This document shows, piece after piece, positions 16,536 through 24,914 of a DNA stretch of 64,000 nucleotides. The number at the start of each line of letters is the position of its first letter. Positions within the stretch are counted from its first letter, which is position 1. The stretch spans positions 62,001-126,000 of the forward strand of contig DASTWA010000002.1 in the NCBI GenBank assembly GCA_035758825.1, given 5' to 3'. Made by a program: the position numbers and the translations under genes. Under the pieces are notes generated by a model. It saw only the letters and a list, made by a program, of their open reading frames with translations, was not told where the DNA came from and ran no database searches. The DNA is from JARIHD01 sp035758825. GTDB lineage: Bacteria; Patescibacteriota; Saccharimonadia; Saccharimonadales; UBA4665.

Positions 16536-17410
16536 TACTTAATAGCCTCCGCGCCACCAGTAATCTCGGCCAGCTCCTGGGTGATCGCAGCCTGTCGGGC
16601 GTTGTTGTACTCCAGAGTCAGATCGTCAATGATGTCACTGGCGTTGTCGGTAGCATTCTTCATGGCGAGCATACGCATGGAGTGTTCGCTGGCAGCCGCT
16701 TCCAAAAGCGCCTGGTAAATCTGGGCGTCAAGGAGGCGAAGGGTAGTGGAGCGCAGCAGGACTTCCGCAGATGGCTCAATAGTCGCGGCGCGGCTCTTGA
16801 CTTCGGCTGGCGTCTCGACAGCGTCCAAACCCGCCGGCAGTAAACGCTGGACTTGTACCTCCTGGCTGATGGTCGAGATAAACTTGGTGTTTACGATATC
16901 GACTGCATCCACAATACCGTCAGCAAACAAGCCCACGACCGATGAAAGGATCGGGCGCAGGGTGTCTGCATCCGGCTTGTCTGGAAGCTCCTGGTAGACT
17001 GCGCGTACCTCAAGGCCTTGCACGCGGCTTGCGGCGTGGGCAGCTTGTTTACCAATGGCCACGACAGAGGTGTTAATGCCTTTATCGCGGTCAACCCGGA
17101 CTTCGCCGAGCATACGACGGATGACATTGGCGTTGTAGGCGCCAGCCAAGCCGCGGTCACTGGTAATCACAATCAAGAGGCGTTCTTTTACCGGACGCTC
17201 GGCAAAGAGGTGGAATTCACCCTCGCCAGCGGCCGACTCACGCAACCGGGCCAAAATTTCACGGGCCAAAGCCGCATATGCGCGTGGCCCTTGGGCGGCA
17301 TCCTGTGCACGGCGCAGCTTGCTGGCAGCTACCAGCTGCATAGCCTTGGTGATCTGCTTGGTGCTCTTGACCGAGCCGATGCGCTGCTTAATTTGTTGCC
17401 GTGAAGCCAT
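16535..17410 (-). CDS. atpG: ATP synthase F1 gamma subunit
   Basis: A 291-residue central rotor subunit. The N-terminal helix MASRQQIKQRIGSVKSTKQITKAMQLVAASKLRRAQ is the conserved gamma motif. The C-terminal helix contains RMLAMKNATDNASDIIDDLTLEYNNARQAAITQELAEI. These two helices make the coiled-coil shaft inside the alpha3beta3 head. The middle Rossmann-like domain has LLIVITSDRGLAGAYNANVIRRM. It follows atpA with a 6-nt gap and overlaps the next gene by one base. Confidence 0.97.
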   Translation of the reverse strand: MASRQQIKQRIGSVKSTKQITKAMQLVAASKLRRAQDAAQGPRAYAALAREILARLRESAAGEGEFHLFAERPVKERLLIVITSDRGLAGAYNANVIRRMLGEVRVDRDKGINTSVVAIGKQAAHAASRVQGLEVRAVYQELPDKPDADTLRPILSSVVGLFADGIVDAVDIVNTKFISTISQEVQVQRLLPAGLDAVETPAEVKSRAATIEPSAEVLLRSTTLRLLDAQIYQALLEAAASEHSMRMLAMKNATDNASDIIDDLTLEYNNARQAAITQELAEITGGAEAIK

Positions 17411-17416
17411 TAGAAA

Positions 17417-18973
17417 CTACTCCTTAGCCTTTGCGGGCTTCTTTGCTACCGCAAATGATTTGGCAACCTTCTTGGCTGCTTCCACGATAACGTTCTTAGT
17501 CTCATCAGATGGCTTGTCACCCTTGTTCAGCGTCTTCATGACGGCACCGTGCTTATCCTGGAGAAGGTTGAGCAGGTCAGCCTGAGCATCCTTGATCTTG
17601 TCGGTTGGGATTTCGTCAAAGGCACCTTCCGTCACAGCGAGCACGCTGGCGACCTGCTCAGCGATGCTGAGCGGGCTGTATTGCTTCTGCTTAAGGAGTT
17701 CGGTCAGGCGCTGGCCGCGTTCGATGCTTTGCTTGGTTTCGGCATCCAGGTCACTCGAGAACTGGGCAAAGGCAGCCAGTTCGCGGAACTGGGCAAGCGA
17801 AAGCTTAAGACCGCCGGAAACGCTCTTGACAGCCTTGGTCTGGGCGGCGCCACCCACGCGCGAAACTGACAGACCAACCGAAATAGCCGGACGGATACCC
17901 TGGTAGAACAGGTTAGTTTCGAGGAAGATCTGACCATCGGTAATCGAGATCACGTTGGTCGGAATATAAGCAGAGATGTCACCAGCCTGGGTTTCGATGA
18001 TAGGCAAAGCGGTCAAAGAACCGGCGCCGAGTTCATCGTTCAGCTTGGCGGCGCGCTCCAGCAGACGGGAGTGCAGGTAGAAAACGTCACCGGGGTACGC
18101 CTCGCGTCCTGGCGGGCGGCGAAGCAGCAAGCTCATCTGGCGGTAGGCCACGGCATGCTTGGTAAGGTCGTCATAGATAATCAGGGCGTGTTGGCCGTTG
18201 TCGCGGAAGTATTCGCCCATGGCAGCACCGGCGTATGGGGCCAGGTACAGCATTGGAGCGGGATCGGCCGGACTGGTTGCGACCACGATGGTCTGGTCCA
18301 TAACGCCTTCACGCTTCAGGCGCTCAACAAGAGCCGAAACCTTGGACAGCTTCTGGCCGACAGCGACATAAATGTTAATAACCCCGGTCTTTTGCTTGGC
18401 CTGGTTAATCATGGTGTCGACTGCGATTGCAGTCTTACCGGTCTGACGGTCACCGATGATCAGCTCACGCTGGCCGCGGCCGATAGGCGTCATGGTATCA
18501 ATGGCAACAAGGCCGGTCATCAGTGGCTCATGCACACCCTTGCGGTCCATAACACCTGGGGCTTTGCGCTCCAAAAGGCCGCGTTCTTTGGCCTTGATCG
18601 GGCCCTTGCCATCCAGCGGGCGGCCCAATGGGTCGACCACGCGGCCGACAAGCTCTGGGCCGACAGGCACTTTAATAACCTCACCGGTCAGGCTAACGCG
18701 CGCACCGGCAATAACATTGGCGTCGTTACCTAAGATAACGGCACCGATTTCGTCTTCGAGCAGGTTAAGGGCAAAAGCGGTAACCTTACCGCCATCCTTG
18801 GTCTCGATCTCGATTACTTCGTTGTAACCGGCACTGCGGAGACCGTAGATCCAGGCCACACCGTCACCAACGCGGGTAACGATACCGGCTTCTTCCAAGC
18901 CCTTGGTACTGCGGAGCGATTGGATCGCTTCGGCCAGCTCGGCTGATAGTTCTTGGACTTTTAGATCACTCAT
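17417..18973 (-). CDS. atpA: ATP synthase F1 alpha subunit
   Basis: A 518-residue nucleotide-binding regulatory subunit. GDRQTGKT (174-181) is the Walker A motif in the alpha-specific form, LIIYDDLTKHAVAYRQMSLLLRRPPGREAYPGDVFYLHSRLLERAA is highly conserved, and SVGLSVSRVGGAAQ is the alpha signature near the C-terminal domain. The C-terminus ends in an Ala/Lys-rich extension. It is full length and intact, with atpH upstream after a 38-nt gap. Confidence 0.98.
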   Translation of the reverse strand: MSDLKVQELSAELAEAIQSLRSTKGLEEAGIVTRVGDGVAWIYGLRSAGYNEVIEIETKDGGKVTAFALNLLEDEIGAVILGNDANVIAGARVSLTGEVIKVPVGPELVGRVVDPLGRPLDGKGPIKAKERGLLERKAPGVMDRKGVHEPLMTGLVAIDTMTPIGRGQRELIIGDRQTGKTAIAVDTMINQAKQKTGVINIYVAVGQKLSKVSALVERLKREGVMDQTIVVATSPADPAPMLYLAPYAGAAMGEYFRDNGQHALIIYDDLTKHAVAYRQMSLLLRRPPGREAYPGDVFYLHSRLLERAAKLNDELGAGSLTALPIIETQAGDISAYIPTNVISITDGQIFLETNLFYQGIRPAISVGLSVSRVGGAAQTKAVKSVSGGLKLSLAQFRELAAFAQFSSDLDAETKQSIERGQRLTELLKQKQYSPLSIAEQVASVLAVTEGAFDEIPTDKIKDAQADLLNLLQDKHGAVMKTLNKGDKPSDETKNVIVEAAKKVAKSFAVAKKPAKAKE

Positions 18974-19011
18974 ATTTTCTTATCTCTATTCTCCTTGCTC
19001 AGGGCTAGATA

Positions 19012-19410
19012 TTATTTGATCGTTGCTAGTTGCTTAAGTTTGGTTCGCACGCTTGCATCAAGCTGGGCGTCAGGCGTACGGGCGATGAGACCACCGATTA
19101 GTGATGCGTCAACGGATTCGGTGAGCAGGACTTCCTTAGCGTCAGTAACTTCTTTGAGCAGGCTTTTTAATTCCTTGCGGACTGGGTCCGCCAGTGGACG
19201 GGCGCTGGTTACGTCAACGACCAACTCACCACGCTGTTCAAACAGTTCGCGGGCGACATCGTTAACAATCAGGTCAACTTCGTCGGCACGGCCCGTCTCG
19301 ATCAGGTAAGCGGCCAAGGCCCGAACCCAGTGCTTGCGCTCGTTAGGTTCGCCCAGCAGCTTGGCGGCTACCGTTCGTGCTATGACTCGCCTGGAAGCTT
19401 TCTTGTTCAC
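19012..19410 (-). CDS. atpH: ATP synthase delta subunit (short form)
   Basis: A 132-residue protein in the position of delta between b and alpha. The family is usually about 175 residues, so this is a shortened form. It has helical segments and a C-terminal stretch SLIGGLIARTPDAQLDASVRTKLKQLATIK, matching the delta C-terminal motif (GGxxIRxGDxxxDxSxxxxLxxL). It would tether the b-stalk to the top of F1. Its start overlaps the atpF stop (19407-19410, ATGA). Confidence 0.85.
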   Translation of the reverse strand: MNKKASRRVIARTVAAKLLGEPNERKHWVRALAAYLIETGRADEVDLIVNDVARELFEQRGELVVDVTSARPLADPVRKELKSLLKEVTDAKEVLLTESVDASLIGGLIARTPDAQLDASVRTKLKQLATIK

Positions 19411-19946
19411 GCTTTCTCCTGAGTCAGCGCGCCTTTAATAAGGTCGGCGTCTTTCTTTGCGTCGAGCTTTTCGCCTACGATGCGTTCGGTAGCCAAAGCA
19501 ACGAGTTCGATAGTGTCGGACTTGAGGGCCTCGCGGGCCTTGCGGACTTCGACGTCAAGCTGGGTGCGGGCGTCGGCAACAATCTGCTCGGCGCGGTTTT
19601 TGGCTTTTTCTTCGGCATCAGCAACCATTGAGGTCGCTTCTTGGTGCGAACGAGCGATAATTTCGTCGGCTTCTTTGCGGGCATCGGCTAGCAGGTCGGC
19701 AACTTTAGCTTCGGCGTTTGTCAAAGCCGCTTCGGCCTGCTTGGCCTCTTTCATACCGGCTTCGATCTGGTCGCGGCGGGCATCGATAGCCTTTACAAGG
19801 GCAGGGTATACAAACTTGCCCAATATGGCGACGAGGATCAGGAAGGCAATACCTTGTTCTACAAGGAGTTTGCCATCGATCCCCAGTGCTTGCAGCAAGC
19901 CCGGTGAGGACTCGCCGCCACTAGCAACAAACAACATATCTTGCAT
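19407..19946 (-). CDS. atpF: ATP synthase Fo b subunit
   Basis: A 179-residue peripheral-stalk protein. It has one N-terminal membrane span (LLVEQGIAFLILVAILGKFV) followed by the typical YPALVKAIDARRDQIEAG turn. A long Ala/Glu/Lys-rich amphipathic helix of about 110 residues then forms the b-b' coiled coil. It follows atpE after a 23-nt gap and overlaps atpH by 4 nt. Confidence 0.95.
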   Translation of the reverse strand: MQDMLFVASGGESSPGLLQALGIDGKLLVEQGIAFLILVAILGKFVYPALVKAIDARRDQIEAGMKEAKQAEAALTNAEAKVADLLADARKEADEIIARSHQEATSMVADAEEKAKNRAEQIVADARTQLDVEVRKAREALKSDTIELVALATERIVGEKLDAKKDADLIKGALTQEKA

Positions 19947-19969
19947 TAGGGGATACTCCCTCCGTAGGA

Positions 19970-20185
19970 CTACTTCAAGAACTTAATAATAAGGGCGACA
20001 ACCAAACCAATGATGGCAAGGGCGTCAACAAAGGCCATGGCCAAGATCATCAACGTGCGGATCTTACCTTCGGCTTCTGGGTTACGGCCGATGGCTTGCA
20101 TCGCACCAAAACCTACCAAACCAAGACCGATACCACAAAGGCCGGCACCGATAGCGTAGGTCAAACCAAATGCTAGACTATCCAT
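19970..20185 (-). CDS. atpE: ATP synthase Fo c subunit
   Basis: A 71-residue hairpin of two membrane helices joined by the polar loop R34-N-P-E. The ion-binding carboxylate is Asp54 in AFVDALAIIG; the surrounding residues lack the Gln/Glu-Ser/Thr-Tyr set of sodium-type rings, so proton specificity is the better guess. A clear AAGGAG lies 5-10 nt before the ATG, as suits a highly translated ring subunit. Confidence 0.95.
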   Translation of the reverse strand: MDSLAFGLTYAIGAGLCGIGLGLVGFGAMQAIGRNPEAEGKIRTLMILAMAFVDALAIIGLVVALIIKFLK

Positions 20186-20244
20186 TTATTATTACTCCTT
20201 TTAATTACTAATTGATTAACTTACTACCATTGCCATTGGGCGGA

Positions 20245-21072
20245 CTAGGCCTCTTCCTTGGCGGGCTTTGGCTCGTGTGAGCCGTGGCCACTGCCGTCGG
20301 GATTTGGCAAACCCAATGAAATGAAAACAATGGTCAACATAAAGAATACATATGCCTGCACGGCACCGACAAAAAGCTCCAGGCAATAAAAGACGGGCAG
20401 AGCGATACCGGCCGCGTAGGACGTCAGGAAAGCGATAACAACAAGCAAAACCTCACCACCGAATACGTTACCGAAGATACGGAGACTCAGGGCTGCCGTA
20501 CGGGAAAATTCGGCGATGATTTCCAGCAAGCCGATAAAAAAGTGCAACGGTTCTTTGATGGGGTTAAATAGGTAGCGGCGGGCGTTGCCAAAAAACCCCT
20601 GGCGCTTGATAGCCCACAGCTGTGCCGTGGCCATCGAAATGATTGCCAGGGCCAGCGTGGTGTTGAGGTCGGCGGCCACGCCCCGAAGCAGCGGCACGTG
20701 CTCGCCGTCAACGGCATAGGTAACTGACCCGACAATCGGCAAAAGACCGAGCCAGTTGTTCAACATAAAAAATAGCATCAGGGTTACGGCCAGCGGCAGC
20801 ACCTTATTGGCGATCTTTTTATCGCCAATTACCTCTACGGTGGTATCGTAAAGGTTCTCGAACAGCGCCATAATGGCGTGCATAAACCGGCTGCGGCTGC
20901 CGTTGCGTACGGCGCGGACCGTCCAGAATAAGATGCCCGCGAGCAGCAAAGCTCCGAAAAAACCGAGCACCTGCGAGTTGGTGATGGCGAGTGGGCCTAC
21001 GTGGAACAGCGTTTCGGCACCGATACTAATGTGCGGTCCGTTTTCGCTCGCAAACGTAGTAAGTGGATTCAT
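20245..21072 (-). CDS. atpB: ATP synthase Fo a subunit
   Basis: A 275-residue polytopic subunit forming the two proton half-channels. The conserved helix reads FSRTAALSLRIFGNVFGGE, containing the essential Arg (LSLRIFGN) that faces the c-ring carboxylate, and LELFVGAVQAYVFFMLTIVFIS closes the protein. The C-terminus is a short charged tail. Its start overlaps the stop of the upstream atpI-like gene (TAATG), and a 59-nt gap separates it from atpE. Confidence 0.96.
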   Translation of the reverse strand: MNPLTTFASENGPHISIGAETLFHVGPLAITNSQVLGFFGALLLAGILFWTVRAVRNGSRSRFMHAIMALFENLYDTTVEVIGDKKIANKVLPLAVTLMLFFMLNNWLGLLPIVGSVTYAVDGEHVPLLRGVAADLNTTLALAIISMATAQLWAIKRQGFFGNARRYLFNPIKEPLHFFIGLLEIIAEFSRTAALSLRIFGNVFGGEVLLVVIAFLTSYAAGIALPVFYCLELFVGAVQAYVFFMLTIVFISLGLPNPDGSGHGSHEPKPAKEEA

Positions 21073-21335
21073 TATTTGTCCTCCCGTTGAACGGCTTGTA
21101 ATTGTTGCTTAAGCAAATATCCTGCGGCAACAAAGCCAAGTACGGTGCCCAAAAGGGTAAACCATGGAGCACTGTCGGCTTTGCGGTCAATAAAAATACC
21201 GGCGCCTGCGAACAGGACAACCGGTACGGCAATCCGCCAAGCGGTATCGAGGAGGTCGAGCGCGACAGTGCGCAAAGAAAGGTGGGCTTTACCACTAACA
21301 GATTTAGTCGTCGGGTGATCGGCGGCCTTGTTCAT
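21072..21335 (-). CDS. atpI: AtpI/AtpZ-like small membrane protein
   Basis: An 87-residue protein with two membrane spans (IAVPVVLFAGAGIFIDRKA and WFTLLGTVLGFVAAGYLLK), matching the AtpZ/ATPase-gene-1 family that leads many atp operons. Proposed roles are c-ring assembly or Mg2+/Ca2+ supply to the synthase. It is the first gene of the operon; the -10 box lies only 9 nt before the ATG, so the mRNA is probably leaderless or nearly so. Confidence 0.85.
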   Translation of the reverse strand: MNKAADHPTTKSVSGKAHLSLRTVALDLLDTAWRIAVPVVLFAGAGIFIDRKADSAPWFTLLGTVLGFVAAGYLLKQQLQAVQREDK

Positions 21336-21344
21336 TTCTTACTC

Positions 21345-21373
21345 ACTATATCAAACAGGGGTGACAGATACAA
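21345..21373 (-). promoter_or_regulatory. Promoter of the ATP synthase operon (leaderless type)
   Basis: On the minus strand TTGTAT (21373-21368) and TATAGT (21350-21345) have the optimal 17-nt spacing. The ATG at 21335 begins 10 nt after the -10 box, so transcription should start at or within a few nt of the start codon. Confidence 0.7.
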
Positions 21374-21430
21374 GGCCGTTTTTGTGCCCAAAATGCAGCG
21401 TTAAGTAACCTCGATCACCCATTACTCTGC

Positions 21431-21436
21431 TATACT
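21431..21436 (+). promoter_or_regulatory. -10 box of the glutaredoxin gene
   Basis: TATACT ends 6 nt before the ATG at 21443. There is no room for a Shine-Dalgarno sequence, so the mRNA is probably leaderless. The -35 region is weak. Confidence 0.55.
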
Positions 21437-21442
21437 GAATAT

Positions 21443-21694
21443 ATGAATGCAAAAGTAACTGTCTATAGTGCTGATTGGTGTGCATTTTGTCACGCCGCCA
21501 AAGATTATTTGGACAAGCTTGGCGTTGCATACCAAGAAAAAAACGTTGAGGCCGATATAGCCTTCGCCCAGGAGGCCGTAGAAAAATCGCGGCAGACAGG
21601 CATCCCGGTATTGGATATTGACGGCCAGATCATTATCGGCTTTGACCGGGCCAAAATTGACGCCGCCCTCAAAGACAAAAAACTCGTTTCGTAG
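21443..21694 (+). CDS. Glutaredoxin-like thiol-disulfide protein
   Basis: An 83-residue thioredoxin-fold protein with the active site C13-A-F-C16 after the first strand (VTVYSADWC). A cis-Pro loop TGIPVLDIDG and a final helix FDRAKIDAALK follow. It resembles the YruB/NrdH-type mini-glutaredoxins that reduce protein disulfides or ribonucleotide reductase in the cytosol. The GSH- or thioredoxin-reductase-dependence cannot be told. It is divergent from the atp operon with a shared 107-bp upstream region. Confidence 0.9.
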   Translation: MNAKVTVYSADWCAFCHAAKDYLDKLGVAYQEKNVEADIAFAQEAVEKSRQTGIPVLDIDGQIIIGFDRAKIDAALKDKKLVS

Positions 21695-21806
21695 CAAATA
21701 TCACGGCGGCGGCCGTGGTTGGAAGTTACCGGTCGCCGCAGGAGCTCATAGCCGATGCTGCCAAACCCGGACAGCGCCCCGGTTTTGCCTGTTGTGTATA
21801 TGGAAC

Positions 21807-21836
21807 TTGGCGACGCTGAGCCGGCCTAGGTATAAT
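21807..21836 (+). promoter_or_regulatory. Promoter of the corrinoid adenosyltransferase gene
   Basis: TTGGCG (21807-21812) and a consensus TATAAT (21831-21836) are separated by 18 nt. The ATG at 21845 follows after 8 nt, again leaderless or nearly so. A GC-rich hairpin (CACGGC...GCCGTG, near 21700) ends the preceding gene but lacks a T-run. Confidence 0.6.
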
Positions 21837-21844
21837 ACTTCTAC

Positions 21845-22414
21845 ATGGCGTTTGAGGATTACAAGACCAAAGAGTCGGTGGTTATTGTCTACACCGGCGA
21901 GAGCAAAGGCAAGACCAGCGCCGGCATGGGCCTTCTGGTCCGTGCGCTTGGTAATCGCTGGAATGTGGCCTTCATCCAGTTCATCAAGTACTGGGGTGTA
22001 GGCGAGCACGTGTTCATTCGGGATATCATGCCGCTTTTTAAGGACCAGCTGTACTTTTACAAAGGAGGCAAAGGCTTTTACAAAGCCGGTGACTTGAGCG
22101 CCGAGTTTGTTAGCGAAGAGCAGCACCGGCAAGCGGCGCTAGAAACCTTTGAGGAAGCCCTGGAAGCCGTATCGAGTGGCAAATTCGACCTAGTTATATG
22201 CGACGAAATTAACAATGCCGTCCATGACGGCCTATTGTCATTGGCCCAATTACAAGAACTCTTTGACAAGCGCCATGGGCGCACCAGCCTTTGCCTGACA
22301 GGGCGAAATTTCCCCCGCGAGATGCTGGCCCAGGTAGACATCGCCACTAATATGACCAAAATCAAACACCATTTTGACGAAAAGTTTCTTGCTAACAAAG
22401 GCATCGACTTTTAG
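21845..22414 (+). CDS. cobO: ATP:cob(I)alamin/cobyrinate adenosyltransferase, CobO/BtuR family
   Basis: A 189-residue P-loop protein. YTGESKGKTSAG (residues 16-27) is the modified Walker A of BtuR/CobO, followed by VAFIQFIKYW, FDLVICDEINNAVHDGLL (Walker B-like with D-E) and LCLTGRNFPREMLAQVDIATNMT. Members transfer the adenosyl group from ATP to cobalt of reduced corrinoids. No other B12 genes are in the window, so it would act in salvage, if that is its role. The nearly complete motif set argues for function. It is followed after 3 nt by the lipid-kinase gene. Confidence 0.85.
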   Translation: MAFEDYKTKESVVIVYTGESKGKTSAGMGLLVRALGNRWNVAFIQFIKYWGVGEHVFIRDIMPLFKDQLYFYKGGKGFYKAGDLSAEFVSEEQHRQAALETFEEALEAVSSGKFDLVICDEINNAVHDGLLSLAQLQELFDKRHGRTSLCLTGRNFPREMLAQVDIATNMTKIKHHFDEKFLANKGIDF

Positions 22415-22417
22415 TGT

Positions 22418-23332
22418 ATGGCCGCATTCGAGCGCGCCGTTGTCCTGACCAATCCGATGTGCACCAGGGCCAAATCAGTTAGGCGTAGGGTCGCGGAGCT
22501 GGCCGATTCGCCATACGGGCGTCATCTTGAGGTCATTCCCACGAAACCGGATCGGGAGGCGACCGAAGAAAAAATCCGGCAGTGTTTGCAGCCCGGCGAC
22601 GTGCTGTGCGTGGCCGGAGGTGACGGAACGGTCAATACCGCTATCCGTAGTGCGAACGTTCCCATATTGCCCTTATGGGGCGGCAATGGCAATGACCTGG
22701 CGCATATGCTCAACGGACGGCCCGTCAGACGGCCAAGCCGTTTGCTGGAGCGGGCAGAAGTAGTGCCTATCAGGCCCATTCGCGGAGACATTTCCATCGC
22801 CGACGAAAATACTACCGAAATCGCTGGCTCCTATGCCGGATTTGGGGCAGGAGCATTGGGCGCACTGCGTCTAGACGATGGCGGGCACCGCAAAAAAATC
22901 TTTTACAGCATTGCGGCTGCCCGTATGCTATACGAGGCCGACTTGCTGCTCAAGTCCCTTGCCGAGGCCCAGCCGTTTACCGTTACCAGGGACGGCGAAA
23001 AGCAATCCGTCTATGACATTACCCTCGCCAATGGGCCCCGCATAGCCAAAGTCGGCCGGCTGCCGGTCCAACTGACCGAAGAACGATGCTTTGCATTTGA
23101 GACGACCGACAAAAGCTTCATGCCGATTACACAGAGAATGGGCGCATTGGCCATTGGTCGGCCATCGGGCAGCTACATTACCGACAAGACCTATGATTTT
23201 ACTGTCCACGAACCAGTGCTGGCACATTTTGACGCCGAGCCCCAAATACTGCCGCCGGATACTCACGTTTCCCTCAGCCTGGCAGAAGAGCCGTTCTATG
23301 CCGTAACCACCCGCTTGGGCGTCCACTGCTAA
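22418..23332 (+). CDS. Diacylglycerol/lipid kinase family protein
   Basis: A 304-residue protein with the DAGK catalytic fold. VVLTNPMCTRAKS starts strand 1, GDVLCVAGGDGTVNTAI contains the GGDGT nucleotide loop, and LPLWGGNGNDLAHML corresponds to the GTxNDFA motif. The C-terminal beta-domain is present. Such enzymes phosphorylate diacylglycerol, sphingoid bases or related lipids at the inner membrane. It lies 3 nt downstream of the adenosyltransferase and is likely co-transcribed. The actual lipid is unknown. Confidence 0.85.
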   Translation: MAAFERAVVLTNPMCTRAKSVRRRVAELADSPYGRHLEVIPTKPDREATEEKIRQCLQPGDVLCVAGGDGTVNTAIRSANVPILPLWGGNGNDLAHMLNGRPVRRPSRLLERAEVVPIRPIRGDISIADENTTEIAGSYAGFGAGALGALRLDDGGHRKKIFYSIAAARMLYEADLLLKSLAEAQPFTVTRDGEKQSVYDITLANGPRIAKVGRLPVQLTEERCFAFETTDKSFMPITQRMGALAIGRPSGSYITDKTYDFTVHEPVLAHFDAEPQILPPDTHVSLSLAEEPFYAVTTRLGVHC

Positions 23333-23371
23333 TTGCAGATATTGCAAGCATATATTACATTATGCTCAAAT

Positions 23372-24823
23372 ATGGCGTACAAACACGAACCAACACCACC
23401 GGAAGCGTTTCTTACTCCAGAGCCTCCGGAGCGAATTATAGGAATCGAGACCGAGTACGATGTCCGACGGCCTGACGGCAGCTTTGATGGCGGCTGGCAG
23501 CGCAGCCTCCTTGCGAAAAACGTGCTTTCGCATAGCGGTCTCGTCGCATTTAGCAGCGACAACAACGCCTGGCTGTCGAACGGCTCATACATCTACCCCG
23601 ACGCCTCTCATCTGGAGTACTGCACACCGGAATCGCTGGGTCCAGCCGAAAGTGTAGCGGCCGCCCATGCGGGCAACCTGGTTCTCCAACGCTTGGTGCA
23701 AGTCTCAAGTAACTCCTACAAAATTTTCCGGCGCAGCGCGACCGTCGATGCCCAAACGGGAGACATTGTAACAAAGGGATACCATCTGAACCTGGGCACA
23801 CCTGACGCTTTTTGTGATCCCACGATAGTCATGCCGCTCGAATCCCACCTGGCCACCCAGCTCTATGCCTGGGGCGGCCTCGTCACCAAGCGGGGGTATT
23901 GTATTTCACCTAAGGCCGTCGACATAGGGGAACACATTACGACTATCACTCTGGCCAACCGCACCGGACAAGGCAAAAAACCATTTGGCATCATCCGGCC
24001 CAGCAAAAACGATGCCGACACTAATGTTCGGAACTTCGGCTACGGCCGCTTTGAGGACCGCACCAAAACGCCAAGCACCAAATGGTCGGACTTTATGGGG
24101 GCTGTTACAACATCAATCCTGATGCGCGTCATCGAAAATCCAGCGCTGCTGCCCGAACGCAAACAGCTTCAAAGCCTCCAATTGAGCAATAGCGTTCGCA
24201 CCCTGAGGGAGGTTGCTTTCGACGTACCCATGTCCAAAACGTTTGCGCTCGCCGATGGCCGGACCATGTCGGCGCTGGATATCCAGGAAGCCCTGGCCGG
24301 CATTGGCATGGCGGCGACCGAGAAGCTCAGCTTGCCGGCAGACGAAATATACGGCGCACGTCAATGGCAAAAAATCATCGGCGAACTCCGGCAAGTGCAG
24401 CGGGGCGAGGCAAGCCTCTCGATTGTCGCCGACCGCGTCGGCTGGGCAGGGAAGTATACTTATTTATCGCGAAAGTTGGGCCAGGCTGCCGTCGAAGTTG
24501 GCAGTTTTGATGCTCTGCGGTATTGCCTGACCTGGGATATGGTCGTACCAACCGGAGCGGGGCAGTTATACGACGACAAGAAAGGGCCGGACTTTATCCC
24601 GGAGGAGGTCATCCAGCGCCTGACGACAGAGGCCCCCAAAGGCACTCGCGCCAATGCCCGCGCTGAATACATCAAGCAAGGCGGCACGGCCGCCTCCGAG
24701 CTTAATTTTGTTGGCTGGCCATACATCTTCCTATGCCAGGGTGAAGACGTACGAAAAGTAACCCTGCATCCGTATGACTCGCGAAGGCCCAAACTAGGAC
24801 GCCGTTATGGCCACAAATGGTAA
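23372..24823 (+). CDS. PafA/Dop family (Pup ligase/deamidase-like) protein
   Basis: A 483-residue member of the Pup ligase/Pup deamidase carboxylate-amine ligase family. ATG 23372 is preferred because -10-like boxes TATATT (23351) and TATGCT (23361) sit directly upstream; an in-frame TTG at 23333 is less likely. GIETEY (24-29) supplies Mg-binding Glu residues, NGSYIYPDASHLEYCTPE contains Asp77 and Glu82 equivalent to the family's active-site Asp and Glu, and KGYHLNLG and NVRNFGYGRFEDRTK follow. PafA attaches Pup to lysines and Dop processes or removes it. Neither Pup nor proteasome genes are visible here. It cannot be decided from sequence alone whether this is a Dop, a PafA or a third kind. 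Confidence 0.85.
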   Translation: MAYKHEPTPPEAFLTPEPPERIIGIETEYDVRRPDGSFDGGWQRSLLAKNVLSHSGLVAFSSDNNAWLSNGSYIYPDASHLEYCTPESLGPAESVAAAHAGNLVLQRLVQVSSNSYKIFRRSATVDAQTGDIVTKGYHLNLGTPDAFCDPTIVMPLESHLATQLYAWGGLVTKRGYCISPKAVDIGEHITTITLANRTGQGKKPFGIIRPSKNDADTNVRNFGYGRFEDRTKTPSTKWSDFMGAVTTSILMRVIENPALLPERKQLQSLQLSNSVRTLREVAFDVPMSKTFALADGRTMSALDIQEALAGIGMAATEKLSLPADEIYGARQWQKIIGELRQVQRGEASLSIVADRVGWAGKYTYLSRKLGQAAVEVGSFDALRYCLTWDMVVPTGAGQLYDDKKGPDFIPEEVIQRLTTEAPKGTRANARAEYIKQGGTAASELNFVGWPYIFLCQGEDVRKVTLHPYDSRRPKLGRRYGHKW

Positions 24824-24826
24824 GCT

Positions 24827-24853
24827 TTAGCACTCTTGACGCTCCAGTGCCAA
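24827..24853 (+). promoter_or_regulatory. CIRCE operator (HrcA site) of hsp20
   Basis: TTAGCACTC (24827-24835), a 9-nt spacer, and CAGTGCCAA (24845-24853) match the CIRCE consensus TTAGCACTC-N9-GAGTGCTAA with two mismatches in the right arm. It overlaps the -35 region of the hsp20 promoter, as expected for repression by HrcA and release on heat or unfolded-protein stress. Confidence 0.85.
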
Positions 24854-24865
24854 GGGTTCTATATT
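24836..24865 (+). promoter_or_regulatory. hsp20 promoter
   Basis: TTGACG (24836-24841) and TATATT (24860-24865) are spaced by 18 nt. The -35 lies inside the CIRCE spacer. Unlike many genes here, it has a leader of about 40 nt ending in a strong AAAGGAGG 5-8 nt before the ATG. Confidence 0.75.
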
Positions 24866-24914
24866 GGAACTGGTGGCATACTCCACCTTTTAACGTCAAT
24901 AAAAGGAGGAAAAC

